DNA of 21,513 nucleotides from Tannerella sp. (GTDB lineage Bacteria; Bacteroidota; Bacteroidia; Bacteroidales; Tannerellaceae), in the NCBI GenBank assembly GCA_031268395.1, contig JAIRXI010000182.1:1-21513 (forward strand), written 5' to 3'. This document shows positions 15,520 to 21,513 of this stretch, piece by piece. The first letter of the stretch is position 1, and the number at the start of each line of letters is the position of its first letter. A program made the position numbers and the translations under genes. The notes beneath the pieces were generated by a model. The model worked only from the letters and a program-made list of their open reading frames with translations, was not told where the DNA came from and searched no databases.

Positions 15520-17136
15520 TTATCCGACCGGGATTTTCAATACCTGCCCGATTCGCAGTTTATTGTCCTTCATCCGGTTGATCGACTGTAATTTCGCAAC
15601 GGTCACGCCCGGATATTTTTTTGAAATCGAGTACAGCGAATCGCCCGACCGGACGGTGTATGAGATCATGTTCTCTCCTTCGCCGGCGTCTGCCGCCACG
15701 CCGGATTCCGCCGCGCTAACGGTGGAAGCGACGGCCTTTTCAGGTTCCCTGACGGGAGGTTTTGCTGCCCTGACAGGAGGTTTTTCTTCTCTGGCGGGAG
15801 GCTTTTCTTCCCCGGCAGCATACGTAAGTCCGCCGTTGTCGATGTGAACAGTCAGCCGCCGGCCCTTGGGCACCCGGTTGGAAGTTAGGCGGTTCCATTT
15901 CCGAATATCCCTGGCCGTCACGCCATAACGGTTGGCTATGGTATACAGGTTTTCGCCGCTTGCCACCGTATGGCGGATGGTTTCGCGCGTGTCCGGCTGG
16001 ATTTCTCCGGAAAGGGTTACAGGCTTGCAGTTGGCCAGCAATTCTTCCACCCGGTGCAGATGTACCGAGTCTTCCCGGCTCATGAAGTCGTATGTCGCCG
16101 ATACCGGAAGTTTCAGTATGGAAGGCTGGATGCTCCCCGGAATAATGTCGCGTTTGTACTGAGGATTGAGCATTTTCACCAGATCGAAATCCACATCAAG
16201 CACTTCGGCAACCTGCCGGAGGTGCAGCAGGCGATTGATCACCAGCGTATCCGAGGCAACGGAAAGATTCGTCCGGATCGGACAGAGATTATGTTCGCAA
16301 TGATAGGTCATGACATAGGCTGCCGCGATAAAAAGCGGGACATAGGAACGCGTTTCCTTCGGCAGGTAAGGAAAAACGTCCCAGAAATCAGTTTTGTTGC
16401 CTGCCCGGTGGATGGCCTTGTTCACATTTCCCGGACCACAATTGTAGGCCGCCAGCGTAAAATACCAGTCGCCGTACAGTTCATACATTTCCTTGAAATA
16501 GCGGCAGGCGGCGTGTGTTGCCCTGTCGGGATCCAGGCGTTCGTCGACCAGGCTGTTGATCTCAAGGCCATAGACTTTGGCGGTCGGGAGCATGAACTGC
16601 CACAGCCCGGCGGCCCCGACACGCGACAGGGCGTGGGGATTCAAAGCGCTTTCCACCACCGCGAGGTATTTAAGTTCGAGCGGCAGCTGATGTTCGTCCA
16701 GGATCTGTTCAAAAACGGGGAAATACACGTCGGCCATGCCCATGATGTAACGCATCAGGTCGCGCCGACGGCCGGCATACAAGTCGATGCAGTCCCGCAC
16801 CATCCGGTTATAGGTCATCGGGATGACGCAAGGCATCCGTGCCAGCCGTTGCCGGTAGATCTCCTCCGGGAAGGAGACATTTTCATCCTCGTCCAGGCAG
16901 TATTTTTCGACATTGGAAAAATACTGCATGTGCCAGCTTTGGAGCAGGCTTTTCACATTTTCGTCCAGCGTCTCCGGCATCAGGCCGATCTCGGCATAGA
17001 TGGAATCGGACGACAGCGCCGAATAGGTTTCTTCTTCTGCTGCCGTTTCTTCTACGGTTTCTTCTACGATCTCTTCCTGTGCACGGACGGCAGATACGGC
17101 ACAGAGGACAGACAGCGTCAGGATTATTTTTTTCAT
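15520..17136 (-). CDS. MltD-like lytic transglycosylase with two LysM domains
   Basis: The 538-residue envelope protein has a signal peptide (1-20, AVRAQ) and an acidic low-complexity stretch (21-37). The SLT-type catalytic domain has the catalytic Glu in VVESALNPHA (E162) and the motifs GAAGLWQFM (about 174-182) and AAYNCGPGNVNKAI. Two LysM domains (about 387-432 and 491-538) bind peptidoglycan. Between the LysM domains lies a Pro/Lys/Arg linker with three seven-residue repeats (443-463). It cleaves glycan strands to 1,6-anhydro products during wall remodelling. Six bases separate it from the DUF5683 gene. The signal peptide lacks a clear lipobox, unlike E. coli MltD. Confidence 0.93.
   Translation of the reverse strand: MKKIILTLSVLCAVSAVRAQEEIVEETVEETAAEEETYSALSSDSIYAEIGLMPETLDENVKSLLQSWHMQYFSNVEKYCLDEDENVSFPEEIYRQRLARMPCVIPMTYNRMVRDCIDLYAGRRRDLMRYIMGMADVYFPVFEQILDEHQLPLELKYLAVVESALNPHALSRVGAAGLWQFMLPTAKVYGLEINSLVDERLDPDRATHAACRYFKEMYELYGDWYFTLAAYNCGPGNVNKAIHRAGNKTDFWDVFPYLPKETRSYVPLFIAAAYVMTYHCEHNLCPIRTNLSVASDTLVINRLLHLRQVAEVLDVDFDLVKMLNPQYKRDIIPGSIQPSILKLPVSATYDFMSREDSVHLHRVEELLANCKPVTLSGEIQPDTRETIRHTVASGENLYTIANRYGVTARDIRKWNRLTSNRVPKGRRLTVHIDNGGLTYAAGEEKPPAREEKPPVRAAKPPVREPEKAVASTVSAAESGVAADAGEGENMISYTVRSGDSLYSISKKYPGVTVAKLQSINRMKDNKLRIGQVLKIPVG
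15748..15810. repeat. Three 21-bp tandem repeats inside the transglycosylase gene
   Basis: Units 15748-15768, 15769-15789 and 15790-15810 encode on the minus strand the heptads EEKPPAR, EEKPPVR and AAKPPVR. The period keeps frame, so linker length could vary between strains without breaking the protein. Confidence 0.8.
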
Positions 17137-17142
17137 AGTCGC

Positions 17143-17847
17143 CTAAAATTTAATATTACAGCTCAGGCCATACATGGATGCGGTATGGCGGGTGGCCGGG
17201 GATACGACCGGCTCTATGCGCAGGGCCAGACTGGGTGATATGTCGAAGTCAAACAGCTGGGCGTCGACATAGGCATCGGCCATGCAAATGAAATACCAGC
17301 CGACGGTCAGTATGATACTTAAATCCCGGTAGCGGCGGTAAAAGTCGCGGCCGTTTTTCAGCCGGTTTTTGAAGTTGGCATCCGTCAGGTAACTGGCCGG
17401 ATCCAGGCCGGCCGGCACAAAACTGATCCACGTGTCGTGCCAGGTGTCGGGATTGTTCGGATCCTCTTTTGAGAGGTCGACATACGCCTGCGAGTAATCC
17501 TGGTAATTCTTGTTGTTCCAGGTGATGGCATAGAGGAAACCCATGTAACCCCCGTACACCAGAGGCAATTTCCAGTATTTCCGGTTGTAAATCTGTCCCA
17601 GACCGGGAAACACCGCCGCATAGAGTACCGACCGCCTGGAGTTCGGTTTGAAGGGCAAAGGCTCTTTCATTTCCAGCGGTTTCGACATGTCCGCCTGCCG
17701 CAGTTCGCCGGTTCGCGTCGAATCGACCGGGGTGCGGGAAAGCGTGTCGCTTCCGGTCGCCCCGGTTTCCTGCGCACGGGCCGGAAACGTCAAGCCGCAG
17801 CATACGGCAGCGAAGGTCAGGAAGATTATTTTACAGCAGCGCTTCAC
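17143..17847 (-). CDS. DUF5683 domain-containing envelope protein
   Basis: The 234-residue protein of unknown function has a signal peptide (about 1-25, FPARAQ). The conserved block SVLYAAVFPGLGQIYNRKYWKLPLVYGGYMGF (roughly 73-104) is Gly/Tyr-rich and partly hydrophobic. A second hydrophobic segment, LSIILTVGWYFICMADAYVDAQLF, and a C-terminal SLALRIEPV stretch follow. It probably sits in or across the envelope. It is consistently found between parB and the transglycosylase in Bacteroidales as I know the locus, which suggests a link to cell-wall or division functions, but no activity has been established to my knowledge. The start is 12 bases after the parB stop. Confidence 0.85.
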   Translation of the reverse strand: MKRCCKIIFLTFAAVCCGLTFPARAQETGATGSDTLSRTPVDSTRTGELRQADMSKPLEMKEPLPFKPNSRRSVLYAAVFPGLGQIYNRKYWKLPLVYGGYMGFLYAITWNNKNYQDYSQAYVDLSKEDPNNPDTWHDTWISFVPAGLDPASYLTDANFKNRLKNGRDFYRRYRDLSIILTVGWYFICMADAYVDAQLFDFDISPSLALRIEPVVSPATRHTASMYGLSCNIKF

Positions 17848-17859
17848 CCGGAATAGTTG

Positions 17860-18759
17860 TTATTTCATTTGATCCAGCAGTCCCATGATGCGTTCCAGTT
17901 CCACTTCGGAACCGAACGGAATGACAATTTTTCCATTCCCTTTTTGGGCGTCGCAGGTCAGTTTTACCTTGACCCGGAAAAAACCGGACAGCAGGTCCCG
18001 CAGCGCCCCGTATTCTTCGGGCAGCAGTTTCCGGGCGCTTTTTTTTGCCGCCGGCGCAGGCGTTTCGGGCGCTTCGTTTCCGCCTTCCGACGCATTCCGC
18101 ACCCATTCTTCCACCTGACGTACCGACAGCCCGTCTGTCAGAATCTGTTCATAGAGAGCCAGCTGTATTTCCGGGTCGTCCATCGGGATCAGTGCGCGTG
18201 CATGTCCCATGTCGATCCGTTTGTCTTTCAGTCCCATCTGTATTTCCGCAGGCAGTTTCAGGAGCCGCAGGTAGTTGGTGATGGTCGCCCGTTTCTTTCC
18301 GACCCGTTCGCTCAGCGCTTCCTGGGTATACCCCTTTGTATCGATCAGTTTTTGATACGTCAGGGCAATTTCGATGGCGTTCAGGTCCTCCCGCTGGATA
18401 TTTTCGATCAGTGCGATTTCGGCCACGTTTTCGTCGGCAGCGGTTTTGATGTAGGCCGGCACCTGTTGCAGTCCGGCCTTCAGCGCAGCGCGGTAACGGC
18501 GTTCTCCCGCGATGATCAGGTACCGGTCCGGTGCGGTTTCCTTCAGCGTAATCGGCTGGATGATCCCGTAGGTACGGATGGAGGCCGCCAGTTCTTCCAG
18601 TGCGTCGTTTTCAAAATACGTGCGGGGCTGGTCGGGATTCGGTTCGATTTTGCTCAGTTCGATTTCGCTGATAGACGACGAACCGCCCGTCCGCGGCTCC
18701 TCCACGGCAAGCAGTGAGCCAAGGCCGCGTCCCAGTTTGGTTTTATTTGCTTTCGCCAT
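17860..18759 (-). CDS. parB: Chromosome partitioning protein ParB/Spo0J
   Basis: The 299-residue protein has the N-terminal MAKANKTKLGRGLGSLL motif that contacts and stimulates ParA. The ParB/CTPase domain follows, with PNPDQPRTYF (40-49), the GERRYRAA box (85-92) and the LIENIQREDLNAIE box (117-130). The central helix-turn-helix GYTQEALSERVGKKRATITNYL (143-164) reads parS DNA, and a C-terminal dimerisation domain lies at about 248-299 after an Ala/Pro/Lys-rich linker. It loads onto parS as a CTP-gated clamp and organises origin segregation with ParA. It starts 3 bases after the parA stop, implying coupled expression. Confidence 0.96.
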   Translation of the reverse strand: MAKANKTKLGRGLGSLLAVEEPRTGGSSSISEIELSKIEPNPDQPRTYFENDALEELAASIRTYGIIQPITLKETAPDRYLIIAGERRYRAALKAGLQQVPAYIKTAADENVAEIALIENIQREDLNAIEIALTYQKLIDTKGYTQEALSERVGKKRATITNYLRLLKLPAEIQMGLKDKRIDMGHARALIPMDDPEIQLALYEQILTDGLSVRQVEEWVRNASEGGNEAPETPAPAAKKSARKLLPEEYGALRDLLSGFFRVKVKLTCDAQKGNGKIVIPFGSEVELERIMGLLDQMK

Positions 18760-18762
18760 GTC

Positions 18763-19530
18763 TTATGATTTGGTTTTTTCGATCAGTTCCTGAGCCAGCT
18801 GCATGTGATTGGCCGAGCCTTTCGATTCGGCATCATAGAGCAGCACCGGCTGTCCGAAGCTCGATGCCTCCACCAGTTTCACGTTCCGCTGGATCGCCGT
18901 CCTGAATACCAGTTCCTGGAACAGTCGCCTGACTTCCTCGTAGATCTCGTTGGCGACCCGCAGACGGGCGTCATACATGGTAATCAGGAAGCCTTCGATT
19001 TCCAGTTCCGGATTCAGTTTGGCCTTGATCAGTTTGATCGTGTTCAGCAGTTTGGTGATGCCTTCCAGCGCGAAGTATTCGCACTGTACGGGAATAATGA
19101 TCGAGTCGGAGGCCGTCAGGGCATTGACGGTGATCAGTCCCAGCGAGGGCGAGCAGTCGATCAGGATAAAGTCGTACCTCTCCTTCAGCGGAAGAAGGAT
19201 TTTTTTCAGGGTATGTTCCCGGTCGTCCATGTTGAGCATTTCTATTTCTGCGCCCACCAGGTCGATGTGCGACGGCAGGACATCCAGCCGTTCCAGCGTG
19301 GTGGGGACAAGCACCTTGCGGCTGTCTTCTCCGTTGACCAGACAGTCGTAGAGCGAACTGTCGGAACTTTTTATGTCGATGCCCAGTCCGGACGAGGCAT
19401 TGGCCTGCGGATCGGCATCGACAACCAGTACTTTTTTCTCAAGGGCAGCCAGCGACGCTGCCAGGTTAATGGTGGTAGTTGTCTTGCCAACTCCCCCCTT
19501 CTGATTTGCTAATGCGATAATTTTTCCCAT
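18763..19530 (-). CDS. parA: Chromosome partitioning ATPase ParA/Soj
   Basis: The 255-residue protein is a deviant Walker ATPase: MGKIIALANQKGGVGKTTT (K11 and K16 in the KGGVGKT loop), VVDADPQANAS for Walker A', and FILIDCSPSLG for Walker B. It forms ATP-dependent DNA-bound gradients used by ParB-parS complexes for chromosome segregation. An in-frame Met 96 bases upstream exists, but that extension is unlike the family and would start next to the -7 site, so the start at 19530 is chosen. No N-terminal DNA-binding extension of the plasmid type is present, which supports a chromosomal Soj-type protein. It is the first gene of the par-rel run. Confidence 0.96.
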   Translation of the reverse strand: MGKIIALANQKGGVGKTTTTINLAASLAALEKKVLVVDADPQANASSGLGIDIKSSDSSLYDCLVNGEDSRKVLVPTTLERLDVLPSHIDLVGAEIEMLNMDDREHTLKKILLPLKERYDFILIDCSPSLGLITVNALTASDSIIIPVQCEYFALEGITKLLNTIKLIKAKLNPELEIEGFLITMYDARLRVANEIYEEVRRLFQELVFRTAIQRNVKLVEASSFGQPVLLYDAESKGSANHMQLAQELIEKTKS

Positions 19531-19623
19531 AATTGTAAGTTGTAAGCAAAATAAAAAATCTTTCCTGTCGGAATGAATAATGACCTGTCCTCTTTTCTGT
19601 ATTCCTTGGCAGATTGGACTATG

Positions 19624-19631
19624 CAAAGTTA
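19624..19631 (-). promoter_or_regulatory. -7 promoter element for the parA operon
   Basis: Minus-strand TAACTTTG matches TAnnTTTG perfectly and lies just past the end of the MBL-fold gene, about 94 bases before the parA ATG. No clear -33 box is seen. Confidence 0.5.
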
Positions 19632-19644
19632 CAGGATTTTTCGT

Positions 19645-20484
19645 TTACAGGATCACTTTACGGCTGATTTTATAAAAGTTGTTGATCTTCTTGACGGTAG
19701 AGCAGGGCGTACAGGCGTCGTGGCAGTGTACGATCACCTGGTTGCCGGCGGCCGCCCGGTCGAGCAGCCGGATTTTTTCGTCGAAGGAGATCAGCGGGCA
19801 CACGTCGTAGGCCGAAATCCACAGCGGAGAGACCTGTGCGGCAAGCGGGATCACGTCGCCCGCAAAGACGGCGGTCCACCCCTCCGTCTCCACGTAGACC
19901 ACGAGCTGGCCGGAGGTATGTCCTCCGTAGAGGCACAGCCGGACGCCTTCGCACAGGTCGCAGTCTTCCCGGACAAGGCGGAGCCGGCCCGCCTTCTCAA
20001 CAGATTCCATATTTTCCGGGAAATAGGAATCCACTTCCAGGGGATGCGGATTCAGGGCATTTTCCCACTGCGGCAGGCCCGCCCAGCAGACCGCTTCCGG
20101 AAAGGCCGGCACGATCCGGCCATGCTCCTTTCGCGTCACATACCCGCAATGGTCAAAATGCAAATGCGTCAGCACAATATCAGTCACCTGCCCGGGCGAA
20201 ATCCCGCGTTCACGGAGCGCCTCGCGCAGGTCCGTCAAGTCATGGAAGCCGTACGAAGTCGACCGGAGCTGCTCCAGTTGCTTGTCGCCCACGCCGGTGT
20301 CAATCAGGATCACGCGGCCGCACCGGGCAAGCACCAGTCCGACATGCATGGCCAGGCGGCAACGGTGCTCCCCGTCCGCCGGATACCGCCGGCTCCACGC
20401 CCGATGCGGCACCGCGCCGAACATGGATCCCCCGTCGGCATGGAAATAGCCGGTGTGGATCAGTTGAAAAGAATTTTCTGCCAT
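19645..20484 (-). CDS. MBL-fold metallo-hydrolase
   Basis: The 279-residue cytosolic protein is of the metallo-beta-lactamase superfamily. The dinuclear metal site is visible: THLHFDH (106-112), H189 in YGGHTSGQL, D210 in VFAGDV and a C-terminal His in VIVHCHDA (253-256). The overall pattern is closest to the quorum-quenching lactonase-like/AttM-type group, but the same fold covers many hydrolases, so the substrate is open. An upstream in-frame extension to 20625 is rejected because it would start beyond the promoter at 20503-20532 and is Arg-rich, unlike the family. It appears to be transcribed separately from parA. Confidence 0.9.
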   Translation of the reverse strand: MAENSFQLIHTGYFHADGGSMFGAVPHRAWSRRYPADGEHRCRLAMHVGLVLARCGRVILIDTGVGDKQLEQLRSTSYGFHDLTDLREALRERGISPGQVTDIVLTHLHFDHCGYVTRKEHGRIVPAFPEAVCWAGLPQWENALNPHPLEVDSYFPENMESVEKAGRLRLVREDCDLCEGVRLCLYGGHTSGQLVVYVETEGWTAVFAGDVIPLAAQVSPLWISAYDVCPLISFDEKIRLLDRAAAGNQVIVHCHDACTPCSTVKKINNFYKISRKVIL

Positions 20485-20502
20485 CTTTCGCAATTTTGGA
20501 CA

Positions 20503-20532
20503 CAAAGATAGGCATTTTGAACGAGCGGTCAA
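20503..20532 (-). promoter_or_regulatory. Bacteroidota-type promoter for the MBL-fold gene
   Basis: On the minus strand TTG (20530-20532), a 19-base spacer and TATCTTTG (20503-20510) give a perfect TTG-N19-TAnnTTTG arrangement. The -7 box ends 18 bases before the ATG at 20484, so the leader is very short. This supports the chosen start. Confidence 0.85.
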
Positions 20533-20552
20533 CAGCGCCGTTCTTCCGGCAG

Positions 20553-20589
20553 GGATTGTGGAACGGCGAACGCCTCCCCGGACACGGCA
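20553..20589. repeat. Dispersed repeat fragment upstream of the MBL-fold gene
   Basis: GGATTGTGGAACGGCGAACG (20553-20572) matches 4174-4193 and, more loosely, 12820-12846. It is followed by CCGGACACGGCAA (20578 on), the 9-mer shared with 328, 4041 and the minus strand at 21259. Confidence 0.45.
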
Positions 20590-20681
20590 ACCGCTTGAAG
20601 GCGTCAGGCCGTTTCCGCAATACATCGTTCACCCTTCCGCCAGGCCCTTTCCGCATAAAGGAGGCGACCTTCACAAAAGCG

Positions 20682-20745
20682 AAACCGTTTTCCGGTTTTA
20701 GTTGCTGTTTTTGCATACAGGCCACGTCTGTAGCGGTTTTTTTTT
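20682..20745 (+). terminator. Possible terminator-like hairpins with T tract
   Basis: AAACCG pairs with CGGTTT across a 5-base loop (20682-20698). TACAG pairs with CTGTA (20716-20732), and nine T follow at 20737-20745. No plus-strand gene lies upstream, so if functional it would insulate the RNA promoter at 20819-20850. Confidence 0.25.
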
Positions 20746-20818
20746 ATTTTCCGAGTATCTCCGGCAAACCCGTTGCGAAAAGCGCATCAAAAAAAAATGA
20801 CTTTCCTTGATAATCATC

Positions 20819-20850
20819 TTGCTTTCGGAAGCAATTTAGTTGTATCTTTG
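20819..20850 (+). promoter_or_regulatory. Promoter for the putative structured RNA
   Basis: TATCTTTG (20843-20850) is a perfect TAnnTTTG site, with TTG (20819-20821) 21 bases upstream. It is the only strong plus-strand promoter I see. Confidence 0.65.
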
Positions 20851-20856
20851 CAGCGG

Positions 20857-21075
20857 AGTTTATTCAAATTCAAATAAAAGTAGTTCGGACGTAAACAGAC
20901 TTGGGAAAGTCGAGACGTTTAAAAGTAATTCGAAAAGCGCGCGGGCTTGTGAAAGTCCGGCGCTTTGTTCTTTTATGGGATCACCGGTAAAAACAGGTGC
21001 TCATGGGAGGAAGCGCTTTATGACCGCCATACGGCAAACCTTCGTTTCGGACAGATAACCTCCTTTCCACCTCCT
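20857..21075 (+). ncRNA. Putative structured non-coding RNA of unknown family
   Basis: Starting about 7 bases after a good -7 element, this stretch has no plausible reading frame but has clear hairpins. Helix 1 is GACTT-GGGA-AAGTC (20898-20911), with possible extension by GACGT/ACGTT around it. Helix 2 is a 14-bp stem (20934-20966) with one bulged G and one G-U pair, capped by GTGA. Both loops are GNRA tetraloops, and the two apices share CTTG(G/T)GAAAGTC. An A/T hairpin (TTTATT and AATAAA) lies near the 5' end, and GGGAGG (21005-21010) can pair with CCTCC near 21059 or 21070. I do not recognise tmRNA, RNase P or SRP RNA signatures. It could be 6S-like, a leader or a new family. Both ends are estimates. 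Confidence 0.55.
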
Positions 21076-21076
21076 T

Positions 21077-21228
21077 TTAATAACAAAACAACCTCAGTAG
21101 GCGGCAAACAGGCATGAACCTCCGGCAAAACCTCATTACCTTATTTATTTATAACCGGGAATTAATGCGGTAATGAGGTGCGCCCGCAGATCATCTGCTT
21201 GCCGCTACTGAGGTTGTTTTGTTATTAA
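21077..21228. repeat. 152-base element with 24-30 bp terminal inverted repeats
   Basis: Positions 21077-21100 and 21205-21228 are perfect 24-base reverse complements. After one bulged G, CGGCAA (21102-21107) pairs with TTGCCG (21199-21204), giving 30 bp. Inside, ACCTCATTACC (21130-21140) pairs with GGTAATGAGGT (21169-21179), and GCAGATCATCTGC (21186-21198) is a 13-base palindrome. It follows the putative RNA directly. It could be a MITE, an invertible segment or an unusually large bidirectional terminator. I see no recombinase nearby and no TAnnTTTG inside. Confidence 0.8.
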
Positions 21229-21370
21229 CCCAACATGTCCATTAGCTGTTTCCCCTGTCGTGTCCGGAAGACGCCCTGCCGGTAAAACGGCCCGTCCCGG
21301 CCAGGGACGGAATGTTGGTAGAAAACGGCCCGCCGCAGAATCACCCGTCCCGGCTGGGACGGAATGTGAT
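21226..21370. repeat. Right-end composite repeat, module C copies
   Basis: On the minus strand this carries the same ordered blocks as 266-370. Module C occurs twice on the plus strand: CCCGTCCCGGCCAGGGACGG (21291-21310) with AATG after it, and a similar unit from 21344. Both are palindromes of CCGTCCC and GGGACGG with a 4-5 base loop. The left end has a single module C plus the 185-251 palindrome instead. Confidence 0.65.
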
Positions 21371-21422
21371 CAGAACGGAATTATTTCGCGCGGGGTAAGA
21401 TATGCGGATGGATACAGCCCCC

Positions 21423-21513
21423 GCTCGGCGTAGCGTCCCGCTACGTCGTGTTAAAAGCAAGGCTCCTGCCTTGCGCCGCAACCATGCACCGCACGAAACA
21501 CCATCCGAACAAA
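21423..21513. repeat. Right-end composite REP-like repeat (modules B and A)
   Basis: This is the inverted counterpart of 84-181. Module B is at 21429-21445 and module A at 21458-21473. The match is 65 of 66 bases over 21423-21488, and similarity continues to the last base of the window, so the element is probably cut by the edge. I see nothing coding between 20485 and the end. Confidence 0.75.

Noticed and set aside
19531..19626. Longer N-terminus for ParA
   Set aside because: The added 32 residues are unlike any ParA and would begin against the -7 element at 19624-19631.
20485..20625. Longer N-terminus for the MBL-fold protein
   Set aside because: It would run through the best promoter in the window and includes dispersed-repeat sequence.
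20934..20966. RNase P RNA core, because of GAAAGTCCGG
   Set aside because: The GAGGAAAGTCCGGGC context, the distal P4 strand and the usual length are missing. The bases are fully used in a simple hairpin.
20840..21058. 72-codon plus-strand frame over the putative RNA
   Set aside because: Its TTG start lies inside the -7 promoter box itself, and the translation is Ser/Lys-rich with no family features. Hairpins explain the region better.

Overview
The window comes from a moderately GC-rich member of the Bacteroidales (Bacteroidota). Three things support this. Promoter-like sites match the Bacteroidota -7 element TAnnTTTG, and one has a TTG exactly 19 bases upstream. Starts lack clear Shine-Dalgarno sequences. 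The gene order parA-parB-DUF5683-LysM lytic transglycosylase-relA/spoT is typical of the order. I cannot name a genus; the intergenic DNA is unusually rich in palindromic repeats.

All 16 protein genes I can support lie on the minus strand, so transcription runs from high to low coordinates. From the right: an MBL-fold hydrolase with the best promoter in the window (19645-20484); then parA, parB, a DUF5683 protein, a LysM lytic transglycosylase and a bifunctional (p)ppGpp synthetase/hydrolase (19530 down to 13207), tightly packed as one operon for chromosome segregation, envelope and stringent response. A gap of about 730 bases follows, holding hairpins, a 23-bp tandem repeat and a late terminator. 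Next come class II fructose-bisphosphate aldolase (11478-12473) and its terminator. A co-directional run follows: sugar-kinase-like phosphotransferase, Tat-exported NIPSNAP protein, EttA-type ABC-F ATPase and a DUF1080 lipoprotein (11357 down to 7070). Then iorA-iorB-thioredoxin, with overlapping start and stop codons (6940 down to 4231), and finally a PMCA-type calcium ATPase followed by an exported endonuclease/exonuclease/phosphatase protein (3921 down to 388).

The rest is repeats and one probable RNA gene. The two ends of the window (about 84-370 and 21226-21513) are near-copies of one another in inverted orientation, built from several hairpin modules. Fragments of the same family sit at about 4041-4193, 12827-12846 and 20553-20589. 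Because the repeats run to or near both edges, the window may be a contig that broke in repeats.

The most unusual stretch is 20819-21228 on the plus strand. A good promoter is followed by about 220 bases with no plausible ORF but with two similar GNRA-capped hairpins, then a 152-base element whose ends form a 24-bp perfect inverted repeat (30 bp with one bulge). I read it as a structured non-coding RNA plus a MITE-like, invertible or terminator-like palindrome. I do not recognise it as tmRNA, RNase P RNA or SRP RNA.
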